Shown: piece after piece, positions 10,265 to 23,004 of the stretch | How positions within the stretch are numbered: position 1 is the first letter of the stretch | Layout of the letters: each line of letters starts with the position of its first letter | Assembly: GCA_028753945.1 (NCBI GenBank) | Contig: JAPNXP010000007.1 | Location: 2,790,001 to 2,854,000, forward strand | Source: Hexactinellida sp. DTS-2022 | Lineage: Eukaryota; Porifera; Hexactinellida | DNA length: 64,000 nt | Direction of reading: 5' to 3' | The notes under the pieces: model-generated | Told to the model about the DNA's origin: nothing | The model's database searches: none | What the model saw: the letters and a program-made list of their open reading frames with translations, nothing else | Translations under genes and position numbers: made by a program

Positions 10265-13200
10265 ACAATTGGTCCAGCCCCTGTCTGCAGCTACAGTTCG
10301 CCCAGTTCCATCTGTAAGAAAGTCTACTTGCGTAACAAGCAGTGTTCGGAAAAAACAGCCCTTTTCTAGAAAAGACCGGGGCAGGTGGAAAAAACCGCCC
10401 TTTTCTGGACTTTTCTGCCTTTTTCTATTGACTGGCCTACGCGTAATTAATATACGTATTTCGGTGTATTTAGTGGTTAATCCACTAACCTTTGTATAAC
10501 ATTAGGGATCCACTCTCAAAAGTCCTAATTTAACAATCGTTGGCACTAGAAGTGTAGAATCTCTTTATAATATCTGTCTCTTGCATATAGAAGCTGACCA
10601 TAAATGGGCCTATAGTGTTGCCATATATGGTCATAAGTGGGTTTTTTCAAATTTACTGCCCTTTTCCGGGGTGGAAAAAACCGGTTTTTTCCGGTTTTTT
10701 CCGGGGTGGTCTTTTCTGGCAAACACTGGTAACAAGACTGAAAAGAGACATAGCTTGTACTTGAAGTGGAGAAATAATTCTTATTACATAAGAACCCTGC
10801 TGAGGGATGCTCTGAGCGAGGTTAAGCCTTTAGTAAGCCCCCCAAGTTCGGAGGAACAATTTCACGTGAGTTATAGTCTTAGTAACTTAACTATTCAGAG
10901 CAGAGCATCATTGGTAACTTCCACAATTCTTAAGAAAGTAAGTTTAAGTGTAGCTGCTTGTTTCGATCCATTATCGTTATTCGAAAACTTAGATGTAAGA
11001 AAACATGAATTGAATGGAGTGGACGATAAACTTCTTATTGAGTGGGCATCATCTGCATCCGACCAAGCTGTGAATGACCGGTTGAAGAAAATAATGAAGG
11101 TCTGTATTACATGTTCAATACAACTGAATGCCAGTTATGGGTAGACGGCGCTCTGTTTTATGGATTAATCAATCCACAAATGTTTCTGGTTTTTACAATT
11201 CGAGGAAATGTGCTATTTTGATGAGTGTTTTGATTATATTACCACGATTGTAAGTACTTACATCAAAAGCTTTGTGGAATGTACCCCTTTATTAGTTTTG
11301 TGGTTGTCTGAAGTACAGCTTGAATGTAGTTTCTTGTATCAAATGTTTGGTAAGAAACATGTGTTTTTAAGTGGAGATGACTTGAGTATTTTTATTACTT
11401 GGGTAAAGGTGTTAAGAGAAGAGTACAATGCTAATGGTGTTAAGTGCTTAGAAAGTAAGTGTACTGATGTTAATGTTAGAGTTGAAAGTGAATTTGGTGA
11501 ACTCGCACTTCCTCGATCTCACGATGTCGCTGATATTAAAAATGACAACATTTAAACTCAAATGGTGGTAGAAAGTTCTGAGTTTTAAGTTCTAAGTAAT
11601 ACGAGTAGTGACTGTGGTGAGTTTTATCCCGAACTGAGTGAGTGGGATAATCTTTGTATTACCAATTCTACTGGTAAAACTTCATTGGTTAGTATTGGAC
11701 TAATGTTTTTGCTGAAAAATTTAAAGATTCAACCCCAATGTGTGTTTTGAAGTTTGTAATTATTGGTTTAAGAAACCTGATAGTTTCAAGGTTAATAATC
11801 CTTTCTTCAGAGCTAGAGCGTATTGTAGGTTTGAAAATTGTCGATCTGATATCTTCTATAATGATGATGTAATTTATTCGATTATGACATACTTGTCAAG
11901 ATTTACTCAGAAGGATATTTGTTACTGTCAACTAAGCACAGCAACACAGATTAAAGGGAAAAATCAACAAAGATAACACAAGGATTCTGCATTAGTGGGC
12001 ATATTTATGATGGCATCAAATAGTTTTCTTCATCCCGTCAAGTGCAGGAGTGAGTTTAACTAATAACTTGTGTCACCCATCAATATCACATTAGCCATGA
12101 ACTACTATAGATAAGGACTGGAAATTACTACAAAAAATTGGACCATGGACGAACTAGAAGGGCATTCGATATTTTTGCCTATTACAATAGGTTATTAACT
12201 TTACACATAAATTATGTTGTTTTAGCTGGATTCGACGCTAAAAATGGACTGGAAATGCATTTTAAGTGTCTAGAATTAAGGTATTATTAATGACCCATAA
12301 ATATTGAAACTATATTTGAGTATATATATTTGTTTTTGTATTATGAGTATGAATGTAAATTTTGTACGGAGCTTTGTAAGCGATAATTGATACCCAATTC
12401 TTTTATGCATTTACTCCTTATTTCTTTACTTTTTCTCTATTTAAATAGTTTATATGAGTCAAACGCGTTGTTATACTTAGCACACGTTCTGTATTTGGAA
12501 GACAAATTATAGGGGTTACCTTAGTACCACTGTTTTCAGATTGCCGAAGTTTCACGTGATATCAAAGCCAAATGGAGTAGAGCTCTCCATGGACTGATAT
12601 CTCCAAGAATACAAGATATTATTTGTATCCACAACCTTAGAGCGGAAGAATACATTACTCCCTCAAGTTCCACACCCAACTTGTCCAGAGAGAGCTCTAT
12701 ATATTGTTTGATTTGGACTCAATAAAGTTGATAATAAACAATTGGCTAAACTTGGACATTGAATCATTGATGTTACGTTACTCTTCACTTATTTGACTAC
12801 TAAACTGAATGAAGCTAAGATTAATGATATTCGATTATTGTACAAAGAAGAACGACTTTCTACTATAAAGTAAGCTCACTACCTCAGTAATGTATGTTGG
12901 TCCACAAGTATAGTTCTGAAATTTATCTAGCATTTGGCGTATTCAACGATAAATACTCATCTTAAACATGTGCGTTTGAATGAAGAGATTCTAGACATCA
13001 TAGCGTTTGGGTTTCTTGAATTAGTTTGTAAATTGCTTGAGCGAGGGAGTTCAACAATTGGAAAGGATGATAAACTTAGCGCACAAAATTTCAAAAGTTC
13101 TAGTTTTTCGTTTTCCCAATCTTGTATTGCTCGGCCATTAACCAATTCACAGCTCACTCTAATTGAGGTTATGAGAATGTTCTTAGCTACATATAACTCC

Positions 13201-13470
13201 AGAATACCCATTACCCAATAGAGCACCTATTTGGGATTTATATTGAATGATGAGCGACGCTTAATATCACATGACCTAATCTATAGTATTAAAGAGTCAA
13301 CTTGGCCTAAACCCAGTAATGGATTTGACAAATCCATCTACTCCACAGTTCTGTTAAAACCTATAATTTTTCTTAGTCAATTTATCCACACTTTTCTTCA
13401 ACAACAGATGGAAATAATTCATTTTCTTGCGACCAGGATATTGAAGTTATTCATGATCTAAGCTCTATCG
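10265..13470 (+). pseudogene. Decayed protein-coding tract, family not recognised
   Basis: Several plus-strand open segments follow one another. The first spans 10265-10339 plus 10737-11144 and becomes one frame if the hAT MITE between them and one copy of its duplication are discounted. The others are 11208-11555, 11740-11976, 12934-13221 and 13231-13461. The third segment has a compact aromatic/cysteine block (NYWFKKPDSFKVNNPFFRAR then CRFENC) of the kind seen in DNA-binding domains of transposons. A possible acceptor (ttcttttag) ends at 10204. I cannot assign a superfamily. The FDPLSLF segment near 10970-10990 is faintly like BEL/Pao retrotransposons, too weak to call. Frames are broken by stops throughout. 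Confidence 0.4.
10340..10728. mobile_element. hAT MITE, CAGTGTTCGG family
   Basis: Ends are CAGTGTTCGGAAAA and TTCTGGCAAACACTG, with the exact 8-bp duplication GTAACAAG (10332-10339 and 10729-10736). Motifs of the type TTTTTTCCGG fill both ends. It splits an open reading frame. A second copy spans 56461-58009 and is itself interrupted by two other elements. Confidence 0.93.
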
Positions 13471-14205
13471 ACTTCGACATTCATATTCTCCAATCTGTTG
13501 TGCTTGCTCTTATTATCTTGAAACCACTGACTGCCATCATTGTATTCAACGATCAACTACTTACTGAAACAAGGATATTGAAATTACAGAGGCTACGAAA
13601 TATGACCTTGTAAGATATGTATATATTGATCGTGGGTCTATTAAATGGCCTTCAGATATTGAAACAGAATCAATTGTGGTATTGTGGGAGATATCAATCA
13701 AGTTTGATTAAAATCAAGCTTTAAAAAACAATCATATCCCCCCCCCGCCTTCTAGAAAAGTGTGAATTCGACTAGCTCAAAACGTATTCGTTGATAAATC
13801 TTGCTTAGAGGAATATCTCTCATAGTTGTAGAGTTCGGAGGATATTTAGTACTAATATCCACTAAATGCACATTACCTAAAGATATTCGGAAGGAAATTG
13901 AAATCAATTATTTAATAACAAATACTATGCATAGTAATTCTGTTTTCATTTCACATTTTGTTATTTGAGTACTTACAATATTGCTTGTATGTTAATGGAT
14001 AACTTATTTCTACAATGAATGGATGTCAAATATATGACAATATTACATACTTAGTTTACAGAGTCAAATCCAGGTTAAAACAACATAATTCATGTGTAAA
14101 GTTCATAACCAATTGTAATAGGCAAACATATCGAATGCACTTCTAGTTCATCCAAGGTCCATTTTTTATTGTCGTTTCCAGTCCTTATCTATAGTAGTTC
14201 ATGCA
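12098..14205. repeat. Long inverted repeat with ~150-bp arms
   Basis: The arm 12098-12250 (catgaactactatagataagg...ctggattcgac) is repeated in reverse complement at about 14050-14205 with few differences. The loop is ~1.8 kb and holds the last open segments of the unrecognised coding tract. It may be the inverted end structure of a DNA transposon or a local inverted duplication. Confidence 0.7.
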
Positions 14206-15117
14206 TCAGCTTATCAACTAAACACAAATACATAATCACGGCCCAAAGTATTCGTACAGATCAATAATTTATATGTTAATTTTGTACATTCACCAACATT
14301 TCAATAGAAGTAGACACTAAATGGGTTTCAAAATGGTGAAACTCAGAAATTAGTATATCAGGGATAATAATTTACAAAGTTAAAGTAATTTTGAATTTTT
14401 TCAATGTTAGCAAATGAGTTCATTAAATATTTATTTATGTCTACAAAAAAGTGTTTCAAATTAAGAAGGCCTGATTGTGCATATTTTGATTAAGGTGACA
14501 ATTTTCTAAAAATCCCACAATTTGTTGTTAACTTATCGACTCTTCCAAATTACCACTTGACCACAATGGAACATGCAGGCCACTTAAGAAATGTCGACTA
14601 AACATGGCCCAAAATATTTAGTAAACAAGCTAATAAACAAACTCGAAAATCCAACATATCAGACTAGCTTGATAAGGCACATATGAAGTTCGTAGCATAT
14701 TCCCGCATGTTCCATTTGTGGAACAGATTAATGATTGATATGAATACATTTGGTAGGCGAGTGTATATCGTCAGGTGTTTTAATTTACTAGTACACCACT
14801 ACAAGTGCGGACATGGAAAATGCTATAACTATTCCTTCAGGCAAAACGATATATACCAGTAGCATTGCCCAAAAATATTTTTAAGATTATTTCTCAAATA
14901 GGGGATGGAAAATGCGATAATAAAAAGAATTTTTTAAATCATTACGTATATACTGAAAATACCTTCATTCCACTACGATTGCGGTTTGGATAATATGACC
15001 AAATTATATTTGGGCTAAATATAGAAATATTAAAAAATTTATTATTTGAATGTTGCCGAATGACAATGCGAGAATGCATCTGATTGTCTATGTACATTAT
15101 GAATGCTTAGAATGGAC
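14206..15117. other. No gene seen
   Basis: AT-rich intron sequence without terminal repeats or frames over 60 codons. Confidence 0.5.
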
Positions 15118-15867
15118 CAGGGTTGCCAATCGAGCCATTTTTGGACAATCGACAATCCAGATTTAGTCAATCGATTATTCGCATGACAATCCAATAGAAA
15201 TCGACAATCCCAAATATTATCGATTATTATCGATTGTTTGTTCGATCATTTTCGAATGTTTCTTCGATTTATTTCGATGTTTCTTCAATTTTTTAGATTG
15301 TTTCTCCTCAATATATAGATATCAAAAACAGTAATGTTTCAAACTTCAAATATATATTACCAAATAACTTATATAGAGCTCAGCTCTAGTATAGTTCAGT
15401 TTTTCAGTACGTGTATTCAGGCACTGAGAAAGGTCAGTTTTTCCCAGAGTTTGAAATTGACCTTTATAAAGTAAGCCTGGGCTTTTAGTATGGGAAAAAT
15501 CTGAACTCTACTAGAGCTCAGTATATACAGTGGCAGCGCCACATGGCCCCCCCTGTTTTGAGGCTGGCCCCCTAGAAAAACATTGTTGTACAGTGTGGCC
15601 CCCCCCTAAAATCCCCCCTAGCCCCCCAAAGCTCCCCTACCTGAAAATCCAGGCGCCGCCTCTGGCTCTATATAAGGATTCTCATATATTATTGGGTTTA
15701 ATTGAAGAGCAATTGAGTATTTTAGATTTTGGGATTATGTAGGGATTTAAAAAACAAAGAAATGAAAAAATCGGGAAATCGAAGCAATGCATTCGACAAT
15801 CCAATCGACTAAAAATGCAGCAATCGGCAATCGAGAATATTCTCGATTGCATTGATTGGCAACCCTG
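15118..15867. mobile_element. hAT element, CAGGGTTGCCAATCGA family
   Basis: Ends CAGGGTTGCCAATCGA and GATTGGCAACCCTG are flanked by GAATGGAC and GAATGGAG (7 of 8 matching). The motif ATCGA/TCGAT recurs throughout. It carries nested inserts: an inverted-repeat stretch at about 15370-15525 (arms based on ctctagta-gttcag) and a GC-rich block at about 15531-15663 starting CAGTGGCAGCGCC and ending GGCGCCGCCTCTG. Confidence 0.8.
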
Positions 15868-16605
15868 GAATGGAGCCAGATACCTTCCTTTCAAAATGCG
15901 AAATTTTAACACCACTGAGCGAACGAGATATGAACTTGAAGCAAAGTTCTAGATTGAAAAAGGATTATGTTAAAGAAATGAAAACACACATTTGAATAAT
16001 CTAGACCAAGTTTAGAACATGGAAATTGGATAAGCTTCAAACAGAATGAATAATTCCTTATATATTCACAAACTTGAGGCTAATGTTATCACTTCTATAT
16101 CATCAATTGAAACTAAATAAAATGTTAAATAGATTAGTAATTATGATCAACAAGAAGAAAAGGATATCAAATAGAATTGAAAACAATAAAATCTGCCCTA
16201 ATTCCGTTGAAAAATCGATTCTGAGTTGTACGTGGAAAATAATATACTTTTCCAGGACAACCAAATATTTTAGTCAGAATATTTCTGTCGATGTTATTTT
16301 AATATCATATACAATTAAAACATAACCTTTATATATATATATATGCGAAAAGTGTCAAAAATCAAGTGTTCTTTTAAGTATGTTGTACTTGTATGGAACA
16401 TATTCGCCAAGTGTCTGTCGTGGGATAAATTGCTCCATAAGATATACTTGAGGTTTGCCTAGGCAAAACTAAGGTTTACGGGCACATTCAGGGATATTCG
16501 GATTATCCGGGATTAACGGACAAAAATACCCTGCTTTTCGAAGAATGAAATAATATATATAGGCATACATTTTGTATATTAAATCTCAAAGATTTTTTTG
16601 TTTTT

Positions 16606-16634
16606 CTTGTTTGTTTGTTTGTTTGTTTGTTTGT
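16606..16634. repeat. GTTT microsatellite
   Basis: Seven consecutive GTTT-type units. Confidence 0.9.
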
Positions 16635-16655
16635 TAAGAATTGATTGAGGAACTG

Positions 16656-17222
16656 GTAATAGTAGTTAGGGAATTTCACCTCAAATTATAGGTAAACCTT
16701 GAAAAAAATTGTTACCAAACAATTTCTACACTAGAGTCTTCTTCTGGACCCAAATAATCATAGAAAAATCTCGAATAATTTTATAAAATCACGCTTTAGA
16801 GTGTCGGTATGTGTATAATTTTACTCAGGTGGCTGAATGGAGTCGAATGAGGGGTCACTTGATTAAGTGGGAACACAATTTGAAAATGGAATTTTTACAC
16901 ATTCCCAAGACATTCCAGCGTTGCTATGGAAAAAATACTTCCAAATATGGACATGTGATATATCAAATTGCTGGAAATTTAACGCAGAGTACCAATATGG
17001 TGATAATAAGTTGATTGGAGCTGATTTGAGAAGGTTAGCTCCAGAAATGTCGGTGATTTACTATGGAAAATCAGAAACTGCAACCCGTGTAAAAAACTTC
17101 CTCACGGGTTTGGGCTTGCAACTTTTTTATATGTTTATTTGGGTCCAGAAGAAGACTCTAGTGTAGAAATTGTTTGGTAACAATTTTCTTCAAGGTTTTG
17201 AGTTAAAATTCCCTAACTATAG
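16656..17222. mobile_element. Fold-back element with ~105-bp arms
   Basis: Arm 16656-16765 is reverse-complemented at about 17118-17222 (landmarks ttgttaccaaacaatttcta and tcttcttctggacccaaata). The outermost shared bases are tagttagggaatt. The ~350-base loop is open in two overlapping frames, but these resemble no protein. No clear target duplication was found. Confidence 0.7.
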
Positions 17223-17339
17223 CTACAGACTTGAAATTTGGCATGGGGGTAGGGAATAGTGTATCTAGAAACAAATTCTAATATCTAAGAAAAACATTGG
17301 TATCTTCCCTCTCAAAAGGAGAAATTTCTTTTAGCATAT

Positions 17340-17530
17340 TAAACTCGAGGGTTTTCCAATATGGATTATCAACTAGCATTCAATTAGTATAAAAAGATTT
17401 TAGTGTCTCTACCAAGTGCATTATAGAATGCCTATCTGAGACTGAGATTTAATTGGTATAGAGGAAGATCATTCATCCAATCAATTATTGTGTTCCCTCA
17501 GTCTACCCATATGTTTCTAACATTCCATTG
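17340..17530 (+). mobile_element. Helitron family B, internal fragment
   Basis: This matches the middle of the family B copies at 34903-35745 and 37136-38023 (attcaattagtataaaa, tctctat...gagact landmarks). Both ends of the family are missing. Confidence 0.6.
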
Positions 17531-17964
17531 TGTCTATTTGATTATTACTAATCAATTCAATAACTTTTCCACATCCCAAAGTTAGGATCTACAGAGCTGT
17601 ACATTTCTTAGTGATATTTAATTAATTTTCTATTTGGAGTTGGTTTATTATTATACACGGACATGCGTTAATATCTAGAAAATTGTAAGTTCTAATTAGC
17701 ATAAATATTCAACAATACAGGCGTTGATTAGTATTTCCCAATTTATTACTGTGCCGACTATACTATAGTTAGTGGCCCAGTATTGGAATTACTGCCTGTC
17801 CTTTTTTTGTAAAGAAATAGCAAAAGCGAGATGAAGGGGGTATATAATTTGCTTAAATTTTTCGTTAAATAACCGACATTATTTTACAGGCGACTAGATT
17901 CAGTTTGAGCTCAATCATGCACATACATTACTCAATTTGCATTACGTCTATTGGAGTATGTATT

Positions 17965-18074
17965 TAAATACAATCGCATTTCATTTTGAAAAGGCATGTG
18001 TTTGAATACAAGCGAGGGCAGCAGGCCCGAGTGCAAGTTGTAAGAACGCGCGTAGCGCGGAAGCACAGCTTGTA
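17965..18074. repeat. GC-rich dispersed repeat, copy 2
   Basis: Sister of 3730-3833, with the gcgagggc...caggcccgagt...cgtagcgcgga core. Its end runs directly into a Helitron A fragment. Confidence 0.6.
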
Positions 18075-18455
18075 CTAATAAAACACAAGGTTTACTCTAT
18101 TTGTAAACATGTGCATATACATATACATTTGTTTGTACATATGTTCCGAGTTGTTGAAGAACCTGGAGGGTTTTCAAATATGATTTTGGCATATATGGGT
18201 AGCTTTTGGCAGCCGACAACAAATTGAGGTTTCCACTGAAAATATGTCACACCTCGCTTCGCTATGACGTAATTCTCACATTTTTCGAAAGCTTGAAAAG
18301 TCACTTAATCGCACATAATTCGTGTACTCTAGGAGAAAGAAAAACTTAATATAAAGGATATGTAGATTTATAATACGGAGACGTTCTTCAGACAAGATTT
18401 ACATTATTAAATTTGAGTATTTTAGGCCTAGAGCATGAATTTGTAATCATAATAA
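18075..18455 (+). mobile_element. Helitron family A, truncated copy
   Basis: It begins within the 5' end (aataaaacacaagg), keeps the gttccgagttg, cacacctcg and aatcgcacataattcg blocks, and lacks the terminal palindrome. More diverged than the full copies. Confidence 0.7.
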
Positions 18456-18518
18456 AATAATTATACCAAATTTGAATTATATCCAATGTTTAAAACAACA
18501 ATAATAATATCCAAATAC

Positions 18519-18769
18519 CTGACAATAGATGTGCAATACACAACCTTCTGATAATACGTGTTAACGGAAACAAATCAATTTCGAGAATTAATGAAGATTC
18601 AAGCCAAAACGCATCATCATCAAGAATACATGGAAACTTTAATTCACAGTTACTTGTATTTAATTCACTTTGCGAATCAAGCTCAAAATTCGATTCGTAA
18701 TCTGTTCCTGGTAATATACTTTCATGGTTTGATCCAAGATATACGTTCGAATCTTCTTTGACAAGCAGT
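18519..18769 (-). CDS. HTT: Huntingtin exon preceding the large HEAT exon
   Basis: The 251-nt exon begins after acceptor ttatttag and ends at TCAG|GTATTT. Its first base completes a codon left by the 23005 exon, and its last base plus GG of the 7622 exon makes a glycine codon. The N-terminal part is rich in E, S and D (NVYLGSNHESILPGTDYESN), like the unstructured acidic linker of huntingtin before the HEAT repeats resume. The C-terminal part (FPLTRIIRRLCIAHLLSG) matches the huntingtin helix that leads into the segment encoded by 7622-7048. The phase match on both sides and the collinearity are the main support. Confidence 0.8.
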
Positions 18770-19102
18770 CTAAATAACAAGAATATCTAATAGATACATC
18801 AGATTATTGATGGACAATAATTTGAAGAACTGTTCAAGACCATTGAAATTTAATGTATGGAAGTTTAAATGGTACGTTTTAAATGAACCAATATCAATAG
18901 TTTTCGAGTTGATTTCGAATTGCTATTATATAATTAGCGGGAAATTCTAAGAACTAAATTTGAGAACTGTTCATTTTGTACATCATTTAAGTATTAATTG
19001 CAAATGCAAACTAAACATTAAAGCATCAAGAAAGGAAGAGTTAACGATATATAAATTGCTAATATAACACATTTAACAGCTTTGACTCAATATTGTGACA
19101 TA

Positions 19103-19204
19103 CAGTCAACTCCGCTTAATAGAGCCATCGGTTAATCGGTTTCTCCGCTTAATCGGGTCAAAACAACCTGGTCCCGAGGTGACTCTATTAATCGGAGTTG
19201 ACTG
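19103..19204. mobile_element. Pogo/Tigger-like MITE, CAGTCAACTCCGCTTAAT family
   Basis: 102 bp, TA on both sides, ends CAGTCAACTCCGCTTAAT and ATTAATCGGAGTTGACTG. The motif TTAATCGG is repeated inside. Near identical in structure to 35470-35571, with a longer relative at 31596-32121. Confidence 0.92.
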
Positions 19205-19384
19205 TATTCAATGTGTTTTATCAACAAAAATAAAAAATATATTTACCGGGAGCATGAGGTTAATGTTACTAGCGTATTAATTTTACACAATAAATTTCGC
19301 AATGGTAAACAATTTGCTGAGAATGTTATAGAAAATCAATTTGCTAGAATTTTCAGTGTTAAGTTCATATGCGAATAATACCTA

Positions 19385-19758
19385 TCTATACTATTAAAAC
19401 ACAATCATGTGCGTATACACATGTGTATGTATTTGTTTGTATGTTCCGAGTTGATTTAAGAAACTGGACGGTTTCCATATCTGATTTCTGGCAGAAAGGG
19501 GTGACTTCGACAACAAGTTTAGGTTTTCACTCAAAATTATCACACCTCGCAAAGTTATATTGTAACATTCTCAAAAGCGTGTAAATCACTTAATCGCACA
19601 AAATTCCTGCACTCTATAATATATAACAATCTAAAAATTTAATGGAACAAGCACATTAATGATGCGGACATGTTGGTTACACCAGATTGCCAAAATACTT
19701 ACTCATTATCGCATGATTACGTATTCACTAAATATTACTATCAAGCGAAGCGGGCTAG
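19385..19758 (+). mobile_element. Helitron family A copy lacking the palindrome
   Basis: Starts TCTATACTATTAAAACACAA after an A and ends GCGAAGCGGGCTAG before a T. The ~33-base palindrome and nearby sequence are deleted (374 bp against ~510). Confidence 0.87.
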
Positions 19759-21471
19759 TCTAATCTAACCATTTTTTGGTATGGTATCGATCAAGTAACA
19801 CCTTGAGCCATTATACAAGACCCTAGTACACATCCTTCCACATCCCGTAACTCATAATATACATCTATATAGCAGATATAACAAGAATTTGACCATTCGT
19901 CCACTGTATTCTATTCTTTACGTCAATTATTTGTGTATCCTCTACTATTTTACCCACCCATTCTTGACGTTGCCATCAGCAGGGGCAACTACCACGTCAA
20001 TGTATAAGTGGATGAAGATGTAAGGCTATAGGAAAGTTAGAACTTAGTGCAAACAAAATTATTGAGAAGTTGTGCGATTTGCTTGTCGTGCAAAACACAA
20101 GAGTAGGGAAGGAGGTCCAGTTTGTACCTCTAGTATACTTTGTGATCAAGCAAGAACTCTCTATCAGTAAGCTTGAACCCATTCATTAAGTTTTAATTCG
20201 GATAGGATCAAACCATAGGCATATTAATTTCGAATAGAGATATTCCGTAGGGAGTTTATTCTACAGAAATCTGTGGACATCAAAATATCATGTAGTATTG
20301 CAGAGATACATGCAGAAACTCTCTAGTCGAGAATGTCACAGGAAACTAAGTAGAATGAATCATTACTCCAAAATTAACAACCATTTTAACGACAGAGAAG
20401 GGCGTACCTGTTTTTGTACAAATAATTGAATATTGTGGCCCTTGGAGTAACTTGGACGATATGGTGATGCTGCAATGAAGAGAAGAAAAAGAAAAAAAGA
20501 TTAAGCTATCATCATAATACGTAACACTGTTGCTCTTGCATATACACATTTTAATTAGTAGCTTAAGAAAATTCAAGATTGTAAGCGAGCAGAAATTATA
20601 AGATGGAAATTCTTCACCTATTCGCTAAATAATGGAGGATGCTTGAACAAATTAAATTTTCAACGATTTATTTTGAGTAATGTAGCAGTTGGAAATCGGA
20701 AGTAATTGCCGTTTGGTCCATTATCCCTTAGGAGTAGTTTGAAATTAAAATAGATTCCTCCATATTTGGACGTTTACACTTAACCCGCGGAAGCTGCAGG
20801 TTACAAAAACTCACTTTTAAATTAACTTTCACTTTCATTTGGCAACAAAGCTTAATTAATGTGAACAACTCCATTCATCACTTGTTCATCTAAAGCGTTT
20901 AGTACTTATCTTTAAGACGGAAGCCAATCTGAAAACTAGAATATTGGATCGAGACAGTGGAGCTGAATCCGTTCACGGCTGAAAAAGGAATAATTGTTTA
21001 CAGTAAGGACAGGAACTAAGTAGGCCTGTTGCACTTGCTTGCACCATCTAAAATATTAATACTACAATTATTTTTAGCTAATTGATGAAAAAATAGATAA
21101 TGGGTTTCCTTAAACAGAATTGCTGTCCGAATTTGAGATGTATTAAACGTAGAAAAGAGACGAAATCAGTGAAGCCAAGACTCGGTGATCGCACAAAGAC
21201 CATTATAGACTACCAGGCTAAAATACATCTGAATTATGGCCGAAAAGAATCATGCAGAGATGCCAGTGGGGTAAGTTAGTTGATCACAAAGAAATCTAAT
21301 TAGCGTGAGTGTGAAATGTTCAACAATCAGAGAGGAAGGCATTGCAAAACTCAGGGGTTTAACAGGTGCTGGCAGGATTAATATGTTGATTTCAGCAATT
21401 ACGATTAGAATCGACCCGTTGATTCATATTCTCAATGACAAAAAGTTTCGGCACACACCATACAACGCGGA
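19759..21471. other. No gene seen
   Basis: AT-rich sequence. Open frames at 19997-20182, 20346-20576 and 21305-21502 resemble nothing known and lack splice-supported continuation. Confidence 0.45.
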
Positions 21472-21574
21472 TAATTTCAAGTACTCGACTAGGATGCGAT
21501 AATTTAATTTCAAGTACTCGACTAGGATAATTTCAAGTACTCGACTAGGATACCATACATCGCGATGTATGGTA
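21472..21574. repeat. Short tandem repeat ending in a perfect palindrome
   Basis: The unit ataatttcaagtactcgact (plus aggat) is present three times. It is followed at 21551-21574 by the perfect 24-base palindrome whose half is taccatacatcg. Confidence 0.85.
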
Positions 21575-22040
21575 GTTGTCGATATGCCCTGGATATTCTA
21601 GTAATAATTGTGTTAAATCATTAGATTATAATATAATTTAATATAATAAGGATATGATTTTGTTGATTTTGAAGATTTTGATTATTTATTGCAGATTTTA
21701 ATAAATACACATTTGCTAGTTCCATCATAAGGGGTAGTTTTCTAGAATCTCCTTCCATCATGTTACTGGATCTAATTCTAAAAGACAATCGAGATGACGG
21801 GCATCAGCTCTAAAGAATGTAATTTGATATCTATTTTTTCAATGGTACGTAGAAATTTTCCATAATTTTTCTTGTATGATTTTGTAGGGATTAAGGTTTT
21901 TCTACGTTTCAAAGGTGGATCTTGCAACTGTTTAGATTCTTGAAAGAGATCCTTGTCGCATAGTTGAAATGTATCCCTTTTTAGTGATTTAGTAAAGTTT
22001 TAGTGCTTGTAAATACCCAACATTTCCAAGGGTTCTGAAC

Positions 22041-22223
22041 CAGGGGGGTGCCCCACCTGAATTTGAGCGTGTCCCACTCATGCCCCACCTGAGGTGGGGC
22101 ACAAGCTTAAATTAACGTTAGTGTGTCCCACCTGAGGCAGGTTGTGCCATAGCTACGGTAGGCTGTGCACCACCTGAGACAGGCTGTGCCCACCAGTGGT
22201 ACCGCCCGCTAGCGCGGCCACTG
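22041..22223. mobile_element. hAT-like MITE made of CACCTGAGGCAGG-type repeats
   Basis: Exact 8-bp duplication TTCTGAAC (22033-22040 and 22224-22231). The element starts CAGGGGGGTGCC and ends GCGGCCACTG. Its body is a degenerate tandem array of GTGCCCCACCTGAGG-like units of about 30 bases. Confidence 0.82.
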
Positions 22224-22231
22224 TTCTGAAC

Positions 22232-23004
22232 CAAACAAAGGATACAGACAGGTACCAATTCAATGGAATATATATGCTAAAGTTTTCTTAAAATGATTTT
22301 GAGAAATTGTCCATTGTACTCCAGTGATGAGGTTAAAATTACTTAGTATTAAGCTCTTTCAAAACAATATTAAGTGATGGAACCAATATCCCGATCGTTC
22401 CATATATAGCTTGAATTCTTATAGTGACCAAATCTCACAGTTAACTTCGCAAAATATTCAGCTCAAAATAATGTTGGAGGTTCTCGTTTCAGTTTTTGGA
22501 GTTCTTTTAATAGATTAAGATCATCCGAACTAGTAATTGACATTAATATTTTTTACACACTGATCTCATGAGTCTTTATAATTGACGGTAAATTGAAAGA
22601 TTCATCGATGAAAAATTCCACAAATACGAAGCAGTGTCCTTTGCCAATGTCAAGTATGACACAAACATGGGCACCACATATAAAAAATTATATCCATCAG
22701 TAAGGGTATGTATTTATAAGTAGGTCCCAAGTGCGGCCCAGGTAAATTATAATCCTTGCTACGCCAATACGACACCCCCTCGAAATGGTTAATTGATCGT
22801 CTGGGGGTTGCAAGCCGTAGTTTGGGAATAACTAAATAATTAAAATTAATGAAATAAAAATTTAATCAAATATATTAAAAAAATAGTTGAGAGGAAATAC
22901 CATCATACTCACTAATCGATAAGATAGCCTATTTTAGCTATGTAGACTAATATCATATGCATCAAAAATTACAAATATAGCATTAAAAATATAATTTGAC
23001 AAAC
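22232..23004. other. No gene seen
   Basis: AT-rich HTT intron sequence without recognisable repeats. Confidence 0.5.

Noticed and set aside
10969-11000. FDPLSLF resembling BEL/Pao polymerase
   Set aside because: Only a few residues match and the flanking protein does not follow that family.
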